This document shows positions 18,392-28,593 of a stretch of DNA of 64,000 bases, piece by piece. Under the pieces are notes generated by a model, which saw nothing but the letters and a program-made list of their open reading frames with translations, ran no database searches and was not told where the DNA came from. Both the position numbers and the translations under genes were made by a program. This DNA comes from JAXMCI01 sp046349435 (GTDB lineage: Bacteria; Pseudomonadota; Alphaproteobacteria; Dongiales; Dongiaceae). The DNA is taken from assembly GCA_046349435.1 (NCBI GenBank), contig JAXMCI010000001.1:248001-312000 (forward strand), given 5' to 3'. Each line of letters opens with the position of its first letter. Position 1 is the first letter of the stretch.

Positions 18392-19360
18392 CTAAACGAC
18401 CCCGTGAAACGCCTCACCCCGCCTCGGCCAGCGCCGCAGCCCGAGCAGCTTCTCGCCGAGCCAGGTCAGCTCGGCGCGGGGGTAGCGGGCCTTCTCCACT
18501 CGCGCGGGTCGCCGGGGAAGGCGAAGCCCTGCGGCGGCTCGCGGTCGCGCCACGAGCGGATGCGCCAGTCGCGCAAGGCGGTGTTGCTCTCGTCGGCCGG
18601 GGTCATCGAGATGTACTGCGCCATGCGCACCCGGTCGGCGGAGCGGTTCGCGCGGCACGCCGTGGGCCAGCAGGCTGTTCTGATCAGCAGGTCCCCCGCC
18701 TGCATCGGGATGCTCTTCACCGCGTAGGGCGTCGGGCCGGGCGACCAGGCGTCGCGGTCGGCGGGCTGCTCGCGAAGCCACCCCTCGAGATTGGCGAACA
18801 GCTCCGGCACGCACTGGAAGCCGCCCATCTCCGGGTCGGTGTCGACCAGCGACAGCACGCCCTGGACGTTGATCGGCAGCGGGTCGAGGCTGGTGTCGAC
18901 GTCCCAGTGGATGAAGCCGTCGAAGCGGCGGATCTTGCGGTTGGGCGGGTTCATGTTGGCGCGGTCGATGGTGACCCAGAGCTCCTCCTGTCCCAGATGT
19001 CGACGAAGGCGTCGTAGATCCGGGAAGCTGGCGTTCGCCCACAGGGATGGTTGTAGACCTCGACCATCCCGGCATTGTTCAGCTCCTTCATCTGGTTGTC
19101 GCGGAGCTGCGGCCTGTACCAGGTCGCGGGATCCCGTGGATCCATCTCCTGGAACTCCCAGAGCAGGTCGACCAGCCGGCGACGTTCTCGGGCGGCGCCG
19201 CCTCCTTGACGATGACGTAGCCCCAGCGCTTCCAGTACGCCCAGTCCGCCGGGCCCGCGCGCAGCGGCAGGGTCTTCTCGATGTCCCTGAGCGGGGTCTG
19301 GCTGACATAGGCCACGGAGGCATTGCCGGGCCGGTTGTCACCATAGCGATAGCGGTCCAT
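18392..19360 (-). pseudogene. Phytanoyl-CoA dioxygenase (PhyH) family protein, frameshifted
   Basis: Joined across frames this is an Fe(II)/2OG dioxygenase of about 320 residues. It starts MDRYRYGDNRPGNASVAY, then DWAYWKRWGYVIVKEA, the Fe-binding His-x-Asp in GFIHWDVDTSL, LVDTDPEMGGFQCVPELF, and QAGDLLI, with the distal His in SLLAHGVPR (which lies in another frame), ending TWLGEKLLGLRRWPRR. Indels near 19180, 19040, 18650 and 18490. The family hydroxylates small or CoA-linked substrates; this one is not assignable further. It is transcribed toward the GC-poor gap and divergent from the membrane protein at 19468. It may belong functionally with the ligase-oxygenase-lyase operon upstream of the gap. 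Confidence 0.75.
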
Positions 19361-19467
19361 GGACGTCCTTCTCCGGTCCCGGGCGGCCCGTCGCCCGGGT
19401 CCTCCCATGTTGGCGTCCGCCGCCGAATTCCGCTACTAGGATCGGCGCGAGACTGGGGGACTTTGCC

Positions 19468-20169
19468 ATGGCGACGCACGCGATCGACACGCACAAGCGG
19501 CCTCATGGCCCGGATCGGGCATGGGGTGCTGCACGGAGATCCGGGCGGCTCTGCCGCCGACCATCTTCTTCCTGATCGGCTTCAACCGATCCTGCTGACG
19601 ACCCGCCTGCTGCTTGGAGAACTACCTCGTGCAGCTCGCCGGCTTCATGGTGGCCACGGTGTCGGCGCTGGTCGTCGGCAAGGCCGTGCTGGTGGCCGAC
19701 AAGATGCCGTTCCTCCGGCGCTTCGACGGCGCACCCTGGCCGCGCCGATCCTCTTCAAGTCGGTGATCTACACCCTTTCGTGATGCTGGCGCGCCTGATC
19801 GAGGCCTTCGCCCACTACGCCAGCGCCGGCGGGGCGGTAGGCCATGGCGAGTTCATCGAGCACGTCGTCGGCGAATTCAGCTGGCACCACTTCGTCGCCG
19901 TGCAGCTCTGGATCTTCGTGCTGTTCCTGATCTACTGCACGGCCACGAGATCAACCAGCTGCTCGGCGACGGCGAGCTGGTCAAGATCTCTTCGTCCGTC
20001 GCTCCTCGAAGCTCAAGGCGACGCGGCGGCGCGAATCCGCCTGCTGGTCCGGCTTGCCCGGCTGACCGAGGCGCACGGCGTCGAGGAGCTGCGCGACCCG
20101 GGTACCGCGCCGCACCGCGAGCTGGTCGGCATTCTGCGCAACCTGGCGAGCCGCGACCACGTCCACTGA
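19468..20169 (+). pseudogene. Membrane protein of unknown function, frameshifted
   Basis: ATG at 19468 begins MATHAIDTHKR, after which the coherent sequence is spread over frames: VQLAGFMVATVSALVVGKAV, LVADKMPFLRRFDGA, LFKSVIYTL, VMLARLIEAFAHYASAGG, HHFVAVQLWIFVLFLIYC, and a C-terminus LTEAHGVEELRDPGTAPHRE to the stop at 20167-20169. About four membrane segments are visible. Such proteins with the VLVAD-x4-RRFD pattern occur in many proteobacteria without known role. Indels near 19500, 19555, 19615, 19730, 19785, 19950 and 20000. The C-terminal region is soluble and cytoplasmic or periplasmic. Confidence 0.6.
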
Positions 20170-20173
20170 GCCG

Positions 20174-20212
20174 CGCCGCCGGCGCCGTCAGCGGATCTCG
20201 GCGCCGGCGGCG
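20174..20212. terminator. 14-bp perfect hairpin between convergent genes
   Basis: CGCCGCCGGCGCCG (20174-20187) pairs perfectly with CGGCGCCGGCGGCG (20199-20212) around an 11-base loop. It lies five bases after the stop of the membrane protein and overlaps the last codons of the convergent lysR gene, so it could terminate the plus-strand transcript. No T-tract is present. Confidence 0.5.
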
Positions 20213-21089
20213 TTGTAGGTCGCGGCGTAGTCGAGGAACGCCTGCCGGCGGCGCCAGCTGGCGTCGCGCCGCCAGGCCAGCCCGACATCCATGCTCGGCA
20301 CCGGCTCGGCCAGGCTGCGCTCGATGCGGTCGCCTCCAGCGACCAGGGCGGTAGACCATGTCGGAGAGGACGGCGACCCCGGCGCCGGTGGCGACCAGGC
20401 TGCGCACCGCCTCGACCGAGCTGGTGCGGAAGGCGATGCTCGGTCGCAGGCGGCTGCGCTTCCAGTAGCAGCGCGGTCTTCTCCGCCTCGTCGATGGTCA
20501 GCATGATGAAGGGCTCCGGCGCGATGTCGGCGAGCGTCACCTGCTCGAGCTGCAGCAGCCGGTGGCCGACCGGCAACCACAGGCGCCGCTTCGACTGGAT
20601 CAGCGTCTCGGTGTCGATATGGGCGCCGTCGCGCAGGTTGGAGACGAGCATGACGGCGAGGTCGATGCCGCCTTCGACCAGGCCAGCGCTCGATCTCCGC
20701 CCGGTCGAGCTCGAACAGCCGCGGCTCGATGCCGGGGAACAGCCGGCGGAAGCGGCCAGCGGCGCCGGCAGGAAGTAGCCGGCGACGGTGAAGGTCATCG
20801 CCAGCGAGAAGCTGCCGGCAACCTCGAGTGGCCCGCCGCGTCGTCCGGTGGCGTCCGACACGGCGGCGAGGATGTTGCGGGCATGCTGCAGGAAGTGGTT
20901 GCCCTCCAGCGTCAGGGCGACGCCCTTGGGATGGCGGCGGAACAGCGTCGCGCCGGTCTCCCGCTCCAGGCCCTTGATCGCCTCGGTGACCGCCGACTGC
21001 GAGACGCCGAGGCTGGAGGCGGCAAGCGACACTTGGCCGGTCTCGACGGTGGCGAGGAAGTAGCGGATCTGCCGGAGCGAGAGCGACAT
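20188..21089 (-). pseudogene. LysR-family transcriptional regulator, frameshifted
   Basis: The N-terminal winged helix-turn-helix is intact and typical: LRQIRYFLATVETGQVSLAASSLGVSQSAVTEAIKGLERETGA is spread over residues 4-47, followed by LFRRHPKGVALTLEG. The effector domain continues (LVEGGIDLAVMLVSNLRDGA, LPVGHRLL, PFIMLTIDEAEKTALL) but frame changes near 20750-20690, 20460 and 20340 put the end (AGVAVLSDMVYRP, EPVPSMDVGLAWRRD) in other frames, stopping at 20188. It is divergent from the TorT-like ABC/pxp operon, the usual arrangement for a LysR activator of an adjacent uptake and catabolism operon. The inducer is unknown. Confidence 0.8.
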
Positions 21090-21093
21090 CGGT

Positions 21094-21128
21094 TTTTCCG
21101 ATTTTGCCGGGTGGCGTTTTCTGATTTT
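21094..21128. promoter_or_regulatory. Direct repeats in the lysR/ABC divergent promoter, candidate LysR site
   Basis: TTTTCCGATTTT (21094-21105) and TTTTCTGATTTT (21117-21128) are 12-base direct repeats with one mismatch, 23 bases apart (about two helix turns). They lie in the 143-base interval between lysR (start 21089) and the substrate-binding gene (start 21233). This A/T-rich pair stands out in a GC-rich genome and is a plausible activator binding region. Confidence 0.4.
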
Positions 21129-21232
21129 ACTATGCGGCGGGGATCGGCAAGAGTCACTTCCGTCAGTCCCGGCGGGGATGCCGGCGGCAATGGCCGGCAG
21201 CCTCGGGGGCGATCCGACAACGGGAGGTGGGA

Positions 21233-22306
21233 ATGAACGCGAAGGCGAGATGGCTCGTGCTGGGCGCGCTCGGCAGCGTGGCCGTCATCGGCGCGGCAAG
21301 CGCCGCCGGCAACTGGTACCCCTTCAAGGTCGATGTCTGGGACGAGCTGTTCCCCAAGGGACCGGGCAAGCAGGTCGAGTACACCCCGCTCGAGAAGGCC
21401 TCGAAGAAGTGGGACATCTGCGTGTCCTTCCCGCACATGAAGGACGCCTACTGGCTGGCCGTCGACTACGGCGTGGTGGCGGAATCGCAGCGCCTCGGCG
21501 TCAAGATGAACCTGGTCGAGGCCGGCGGCTACACCAACCTGCCGAAGCAGATCTCGCAGCTCGAGGATTGCGTGGCGGCCGGCGCCCAGGGCGTGGTGAT
21601 CGGCGCCATCTCGCAGGACGGCCTCAACAACCTGGTCAAGGAGATCCGCGGCAAGAACATCCCGGTGATCGACGTGATCAACGGGATCTCGGCGCCGGAG
21701 CTCTCGGCCAAGTCGCTGGTCTCGTTCTACGACATGGGCCTGCAGGCGGCGAAGTACATCGCCAAGCAGCACCCGGCCGGCAGCGGCAAGGTCAAGGTCG
21801 CCTGGTTCCCCGGCCCGCCGGGCGCCGGCTGGGTCGAGGACGGCAACAAGGGCTTCCTCGAGGGCGTCAAGGGCAGCGACATCGAGGTGGTCGAGACCAA
21901 GTACGGCGACACCGGCAAGGAGGTGCAGCTGAAGCTGGTCGAGGACACCCTCGAATCCTATCCCGACATCAAGTACATCGTCGGCACCTCGCCGACCGCC
22001 GACGCGGCGATCGGCCTGCTGCGCGACCGCGGCCTGACCGACAAGGTCAGCGTCATGGCCTACTACTTCACGCCGCCGGTCTATGAGGGCATCAAGGCCG
22101 GCACGATCCTGGCTGCGCCGACCGACTCGGCGGTGATCCAGGGCCGCGTCGCCATCGACCAGGTGGTCCGCCTGCTCGAGGGCAAGGAGGCCTACAAGCG
22201 GGTCAGCCCGCAGATCTACGTCATCGACAAGAGCAACATCGGCAGCTTCGACTACAACTCGTCGCTGGCGCCGCCGGACTTCAAGCCGACCTTCAGCGTC
22301 GACTGA
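21233..22306 (+). CDS. TorT/sugar-type periplasmic substrate-binding protein of an ABC importer
   Basis: A 357-residue exported protein. Signal peptide MNAKARWLVLGALGSVAVIGAASAA, then NWYPFKVDVWD and a type I periplasmic-binding fold: ICVSFPHMKDAYWLAVDYGV, LVEAGGYTNLPKQISQLEDC, GAQGVVIGAISQDGLN, YDMGLQAAKYIAKQHP, KYIVGTSPTADAAIGLLRDR. It resembles TorT (the TMAO-sensing partner of TorS) and ribose-type binding proteins. With the ATPase and permease behind it, an import role is more likely than sensing. The ATG at 21233 is preferred to a GTG six bases upstream; the GGGAGGTGG ribosome site is immediately upstream. The ligand is unknown but, from the operon, could be a lactam or pyroglutamate-like compound. 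Confidence 0.85.
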   Translation: MNAKARWLVLGALGSVAVIGAASAAGNWYPFKVDVWDELFPKGPGKQVEYTPLEKASKKWDICVSFPHMKDAYWLAVDYGVVAESQRLGVKMNLVEAGGYTNLPKQISQLEDCVAAGAQGVVIGAISQDGLNNLVKEIRGKNIPVIDVINGISAPELSAKSLVSFYDMGLQAAKYIAKQHPAGSGKVKVAWFPGPPGAGWVEDGNKGFLEGVKGSDIEVVETKYGDTGKEVQLKLVEDTLESYPDIKYIVGTSPTADAAIGLLRDRGLTDKVSVMAYYFTPPVYEGIKAGTILAAPTDSAVIQGRVAIDQVVRLLEGKEAYKRVSPQIYVIDKSNIGSFDYNSSLAPPDFKPTFSVD

Positions 22307-22322
22307 GGACCGCGGCCCGCCG

Positions 22323-23868
<1,546 letters not shown>

Positions 23869-23869
<1 letters not shown>

Positions 23870-24897
23870 TGGATACCCCTTCCGAGGCGGCGCCGCGCCG
23901 TCCCGGCGGCGTGCTGCATGGCCTGCGCCTGCTCTTCGTGCGGCTCGGCGTGCTGCCCTTCCTGCTGCTGATCGCGGTCGTGATCTTCGCGCTGCTGTCG
24001 CACCGCTTCCTGACCGGCCAGAACATCCTCAACGTGGCGCGGCAGTCGACCTATCTCACCATGGTGGCGATGGGGCAGATGCTGGCGCTGCTGACCGGCG
24101 GCTTCGACCTCTCGGTCGGCACCACGCTGGCCATCACCTCGGTGGTCGGCGCCATGGCGATGGCGGCCGTGGCCGCCGCCCATCCCGACGCGGTCGGGCT
24201 GGCGATCGGGCTCGGCATGCTGGCCGGCTTCGGCGCCGGCGTCTCGGTCGGCGTGGTCAACGGGATCGGGGTCGCGCTGTTCAATGTCTCCCCCTTCATG
24301 ATGACGCTCGGCGCCGCCTCCATCTTCTTCGGCATCGCCCTCTTCCTCACCGGCGGCATGCCCGTCTACGGCATGCCGCAGGCCTTCGGCTCGGTCTTCG
24401 GCTTCGGCCAGCTCTTCGGCATCCCGGCGCCGGTCTACGTCACCGTGGCGCTGATCCTGGCGATGTACCTGCTGCTCAACTGGACGCGGATGGGGCGCTA
24501 CCTCTACGCCATCGGCGGCAACCTGAAGGCCTCGCAGCTCTCCGGCATCAGCACGCGGGCGTACCTCTTCGGCGCCTATGTGCTGTGCAGCGCGCTGACC
24601 GCCGTCTCCGGCGTCATGCTGACGGCCCGGCTGCAGAGCGGCGAAGCCAATATCGGCGCCACCACCGCGCTGGAGTCGATCGCCGCCTGCGTCATCGGCG
24701 GCGTCTCCCTGCGCGGCGGCACGGGCCGGCTCGGCAACGTCGTGCTCGGCGCCATCTTCATCGGGCTGGTGCAGAACGGCATGAACCTCGCCCGCATCGA
24801 ATCCTACCTGCAGACGGTGGTGATCGGCATCCTGCTGATCCTTGCCGTCATCGCCGACCAGCTGCGGCAGCGCTTCATCGCGCGGCTGCGCGACTGA
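23869..24897 (+). CDS. ABC transporter permease (RbsC/BPD_transp_2 type)
   Basis: A 342-residue integral membrane protein with about nine or ten helices. It carries the family pattern: FLTGQNILNVARQSTYLTMVA near the N-terminus, LALLTGGFDLSVGT (the GG-DLSVG motif), FMMTLGAASIFFGIALFLTGG, AIGGNLKASQLSGIST, and SIAACVIGGVSLRGGTGRLGNVVLGA. It overlaps the ATPase stop by ATGA and is followed after 39 bases by pxpA. A homodimer would form the channel of the TorT-like importer. Confidence 0.92.
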
Positions 24898-24936
24898 CCG
24901 GCGCCGCACGGGCGTCCCGAGAGAGTGGAGGTGACC

Positions 24937-25662
24937 ATGGGCCTGGCGATCAATTGCGACATGGGCGAGAGCTTCGGGCTCTACCGCATGGGCGACGACG
25001 AGGGCATCATGCCCTTCATCACCATCGCCAACGTCGCCTGCGGCTTCCACGCCTCCGACCCCAGCGTGATGCGCAAGACGGTGCGCATGGCCAGGAAGCA
25101 CGGCGTCAAGGTCGGCGCGCATCCCTCCCTGCCCGACCTGCAGGGCTTCGGCCGGCGCGAGATGAAGATGGAGCCGCAGGAGCTCACCGACTGCCTGATC
25201 TACCAGGTCGGCGCCCTCAAGGGCTTCCTCGACGCCGAGGGCCTGCCGCTCAACCACATCAAGCCGCACGGCGCGCTCTACGGCATGGCCGCCCGCACCG
25301 AGGCGATCGCCGAGGCGGTCGCCGACGCCGCCCAGGTCTTCGGCGTGCCGCTGATGGGGATGGCCCGGACCAGGCACGAGGAGGTCTACACCAGGCGCAA
25401 CATCCGCTTCATCCCGGAGTTCTACGCCGACCTCGACTATGACGAGACCGGGCGGCTGATCATCACCCGCGAGCACGAGGCGGTCGACCCGGCGGCGGCG
25501 GCCGAGCGCACGCTGCGCGCCATCCGCGAGGGCAAGGTCCGGTCGGTCCAGGGCCCGGACGTGCCGATGCACGCCGAGTGCGTCTGCGTCCACTCCGACA
25601 CCCCCGGCGCGGTCGCCGTCGCCAAGGCGGTGCGCGAGGCGATCAAGGAGTACCTGTCGTAG
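24937..25662 (+). CDS. pxpA: LamB/YcsF family 5-oxoprolinase subunit A, first copy
   Basis: A 241-residue cytoplasmic protein with the family signatures INCDMGESFG, GFHASDPSVMRKT, VGAHPSLPDLQGFGRR, LNHIKPHGALYGMAAR and QGPDVPMHAECVCVHSDT. PxpA works with PxpB and PxpC to hydrolyse 5-oxoproline with ATP in bacteria where the complex has been tested. The ATG at 24937 follows a GTGGAGGTG ribosome site. A second copy at 27329 has the same length and, by my hand alignment, differs at about 54 of 241 positions. It lies behind the ABC importer genes in the same direction. Confidence 0.9.
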   Translation: MGLAINCDMGESFGLYRMGDDEGIMPFITIANVACGFHASDPSVMRKTVRMARKHGVKVGAHPSLPDLQGFGRREMKMEPQELTDCLIYQVGALKGFLDAEGLPLNHIKPHGALYGMAARTEAIAEAVADAAQVFGVPLMGMARTRHEEVYTRRNIRFIPEFYADLDYDETGRLIITREHEAVDPAAAAERTLRAIREGKVRSVQGPDVPMHAECVCVHSDTPGAVAVAKAVREAIKEYLS

Positions 25663-25720
25663 GCCGGGAGCAACTACACTCCGGCAGGAACGGACGGAAC
25701 GGGGGCTGGGGACCGATCGA

Positions 25721-27085
25721 ATGAAGCGCGTTCTGATCGCCAATCGCGGCGAGATCGCCTGCCGCGTCATCCGCTCCTGCCGGGCGCTCGGGCTGGAGGC
25801 CGTCGCCGTCCATTCCGACGCCGACGCCAAGGCGCTGCATGTCGCGCTGGCCGACGCGGCCGTGCGGATCGGCCCGGCGCCCGCCCGGCAGAGCTACCTG
25901 GTGGCCGACGCCATCCTGGCAGCGGCGCGCGAGAGCGGCGCCGATGCGGTTCATCCCGGCTACGGCTTCCTCGCCGAGAATGCCGGCTTCGCCCGGGCGG
26001 TCGCCGCCGCCGGCCTGACCTGGATCGGACCGACGCCGGAGACCATCGAGGACATGGGCGACAAGGAGCGCGCCCGGCTGCTCGCCAGGTCCGCCGGGGT
26101 GCCGATCCTGCCGGGCAGCGCCCGCTTCGGCGCGCACGACCTCGCCGGGCTGGAGGAGGCCGGCGCCGAGGTCGGCTATCCCCTGCTGGTCAAGGCGGCG
26201 GCCGGCGGCGGCGGCATCGGCATGCGCCGCGTCGATACCCCGGCCGACCTCGCCAAGACGGTGGAGGCGACCCAGGCGCTGGCCGAGAAGTCGTTCGGCG
26301 ACGGCACCGTCTACCTCGAGCGGCTGGTCGCCAAGGCGCGCCACATCGAGATCCAGGTGTTCGGGCTGGGCGACGGCCATGCCGTGCATCTCCACGAGCG
26401 GGAATGCTCGATCCAGCGCCGCTTCCAGAAGATCATCGAGGAGAGCCCCGCCCCCGGCCTGCCGCAGGCGACCCGCCGGGCGATGGGCGAGGCGTCGGTG
26501 GCGCTCTGCCGGCAGGAGCGCTACCGCGGCGCCGGCACCATCGAGTTCGTCGTCGACGCCGAGACGGGCGCGTTCTACTTCCTCGAGATGAACACCCGCA
26601 TCCAGGTCGAGCATCCCGTCACCGAGATGAACACCGGCCTCGACCTGGTCGCGCTGCAGATCCGGCTGGCCCGCGGCGACGACCTGTCGGCGCTGCAGCA
26701 ATCGGCGATCCGCGCCGCCGGCCACGCCGTCGAGGCGCGCATCTACGCGGAGAATCCGGACAAGAACTTCCTGCCCTCCCCCGGCCCGCTGAAGCGCTTC
26801 GCCACCCCGCCGGAAGGGGCCGAGCTGCGCATCGATACCGGCGTGCGCGAGGGCGACCAGATCACCTTCCACTACGATCCGATGATCGCCAAGATGATCG
26901 CCCACGGCGCCGATCGCGACGCGGCGCTCGACGGCCTGGCGGCGGCGCTGGCGCGGACCGAGATCGAGGGGGTGACGACCAACATCGCGTTCCTGCAGCG
27001 GGTGATCGCCCACCCGGCCTTCCGCGCCGGCGACAGCTTCACCGGCTTCATCACCCAGCACGCGTCCGACCTGCTGCGGCCCTGA
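25721..27085 (+). CDS. Biotin carboxylase (AccC-type subunit)
   Basis: A 454-residue ATP-grasp enzyme that carboxylates carrier-bound biotin. Features in order: KRVLIANRGEIACRVIR, HPGYGFLAENAGFARAV, ATP-binding KAAAGGGGIGMRRV, HLHERECSIQRRFQKIIEE with catalytic residues, FVVDAETGAFYFLEMNTRIQ, EHPVTEMNTGLDLVALQ, then the C-terminal domain RIYAENPDKNFLPSPG. Length is normal for AccC. It sits between two pxpA copies, not beside accB of fatty-acid synthesis, so it is probably a dedicated subunit of the carboxylase formed with the carrier at 30587 and the carboxyltransferase-like PxpB/PxpC. The 3' end is duplicated at 28160. Confidence 0.9.
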   Translation: MKRVLIANRGEIACRVIRSCRALGLEAVAVHSDADAKALHVALADAAVRIGPAPARQSYLVADAILAAARESGADAVHPGYGFLAENAGFARAVAAAGLTWIGPTPETIEDMGDKERARLLARSAGVPILPGSARFGAHDLAGLEEAGAEVGYPLLVKAAAGGGGIGMRRVDTPADLAKTVEATQALAEKSFGDGTVYLERLVAKARHIEIQVFGLGDGHAVHLHERECSIQRRFQKIIEESPAPGLPQATRRAMGEASVALCRQERYRGAGTIEFVVDAETGAFYFLEMNTRIQVEHPVTEMNTGLDLVALQIRLARGDDLSALQQSAIRAAGHAVEARIYAENPDKNFLPSPGPLKRFATPPEGAELRIDTGVREGDQITFHYDPMIAKMIAHGADRDAALDGLAAALARTEIEGVTTNIAFLQRVIAHPAFRAGDSFTGFITQHASDLLRP

Positions 27086-27328
27086 AGGCCCCCGCGCGGG
27101 GACCCCGACCCAGTCCGCATCTGCGTCAGCCGACGTGGCGTCGCGGGAGATCGGACGGGCGGCAGGTCCGCCGGGGGCAGGCCGCCCTCAACCTGGCTCG
27201 ATCAGAAGAAAATCTCAGCCGGGTGCCTAGATTTTCTCGTTTGATCGCCACCGCCCCCCACGGCCATCCATGAAGCCGACCAGAGCGGGCACTGCTGGCG
27301 GAAGTGCCGAAAGGGGAGACCAGACGAG

Positions 27329-28054
27329 ATGGCCCTCACCATCAATTGCGACATGGGTGAGAGTTTCGGCCTCTACCGAATGGGCGATGACCGGGCGATC
27401 ATGCCCTTCATCACCGTCGCGAATGTGGCCTGTGGCTTCCACGCCTCCGACCCGGGCGTGATGCGGCGCACCGTCCAGCTCGCCAAGGCCAGCGGGGTCA
27501 GGGTCGGCGCCCATCCGTCCCTCCCGGACCTGCAAGGCTTCGGCCGGCGAGAAATGAAGATCGAGCCGGAGGAGCTGCGGGACGGCGTGATCTACCAAGT
27601 CGCGGCGCTGAAGGGCTTTCTCGATGCCGAGGGCATCCCGCTCAACCACATCAAGCCGCACGGGGCGCTCTACGGAATGGCCGCCCGGATGGCGCCGATC
27701 GCCGAGGCGATCTGCGACGCCGCCGCGGTGTTCGGCGTCCCGCTGGTCGGCCTTGCCGGGACCAAGCATGAGGAGATCTACACCCGGCGAGGCTTTAGCT
27801 TCATCCCGGAATTCTTCGCCGATCTCGACTACGACGACAGCGGCCGCCTGCTGATCACGCGCGAGCATGATGCGGTCGATCCGGCCGCCGCCGCCGAGCG
27901 AGCGGTCAGGGCCGTGCGCGATGGCAAGGTCCGGTCGGTTCAGGGACCCGACGTGCCGGTGCGTGCCGAGACGATATGCGTGCACTCGGACACGCCCGGT
28001 GCGGTTTCCGTGGCGCGCGCAGTGCATCGGGCGCTGGCTGACTACCTTTCCTAG
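27329..28054 (+). CDS. pxpA: LamB/YcsF family 5-oxoprolinase subunit A, second copy
   Basis: A 241-residue paralogue of the protein at 24937, collinear without gaps and about 78% identical by hand count. All family motifs are kept (INCDMGESFG, HPSLPDLQGFGRR, HIKPHGALYGMAAR, VQGPDVP). An AAAGGGGAG ribosome site precedes the ATG. The changes are spread and mostly conservative, so both copies look functional. The gap before it (27086-27328) holds no gene. It is followed by a stub of biotin carboxylase, which shows that pxpA and accC were duplicated together. Confidence 0.9.
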   Translation: MALTINCDMGESFGLYRMGDDRAIMPFITVANVACGFHASDPGVMRRTVQLAKASGVRVGAHPSLPDLQGFGRREMKIEPEELRDGVIYQVAALKGFLDAEGIPLNHIKPHGALYGMAARMAPIAEAICDAAAVFGVPLVGLAGTKHEEIYTRRGFSFIPEFFADLDYDDSGRLLITREHDAVDPAAAAERAVRAVRDGKVRSVQGPDVPVRAETICVHSDTPGAVSVARAVHRALADYLS

Positions 28055-28159
28055 ACCTGGCGCGCGATCCGGCCGGGTACGAATCGCCGGGCCCATCAAT
28101 GCAGGATCGCGGCTAGCGTGGTCCCCTGCTCTCTCCGCCGGGTCTCCGGACTCGACGCT

Positions 28160-28408
28160 CCTGCGCATCGTTGAGGGTGATCAAATCGCCTTCCACTCCG
28201 GCCCGATGATCGCCAAGATGATCGCCTACGGCGCCGACCGCGACGCGGGGCTAGACTGCCTGGCGGCGGCACTGGCCTAGACGGAGATCGAGGGGGTGAC
28301 GACCAACATCGCGTTCCTGCAGCGGGTGATCGCCCATCCGGCCTTCCGCGCCGGGGACAGCTTCACCGGCTTCATCACCCGGCACGCGTCCGACCTGCTG
28401 CGGTCCCA
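28160..28408 (+). pseudogene. 3'-terminal remnant of a duplicated biotin carboxylase gene
   Basis: The stretch matches the last 250 or so bases of the accC-type gene (about 26825-27083). It reads LLRIVEGDQIAFHSGPMIAKMIAYGADRDAGLDCLAAALA, then a TAG (28277-28279), then EIEGVTTNIAFLQRVIAHPAF and FTGFITRHASDLLR. No start or ATP-binding domain remains. From about 28280 on, only about four base differences to the parent are seen in 120, whereas the region just before is more diverged. It is non-functional. Confidence 0.85.
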
Positions 28409-28462
28409 GGCAGAATGTCGTTGCTGGTGACACAGATGCTCAATGGCGTACGCTCCCTTGTC

Positions 28463-28526
28463 ATTGCCGGGCTTGCCCCGGCAATCCAGCGCAGCCGCAA
28501 GCTGGGTGCCCGGCTCGAGGCCGGGC
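28463..28526. repeat. Pair of small hairpins inside the pxp cluster
   Basis: ATTGCCGGG/CCCGGCAAT (28463-28471 and 28477-28485, 5-base loop) and GCCCGGC/GCCGGGC (28508-28514 and 28520-28526, 5-base loop) follow each other in the gap between the accC stub and pxpB. The arrangement is that of a bipartite intergenic repeat. It may have accompanied the duplication or affect transcript stability of pxpB downstream. Confidence 0.5.
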
Positions 28527-28593
28527 ATGAAGAAGGGTCGTGGCCGCGAGCCGCAACCGGATCAATGAAGCCCTGCCCAGGGGGATCTCGCCG

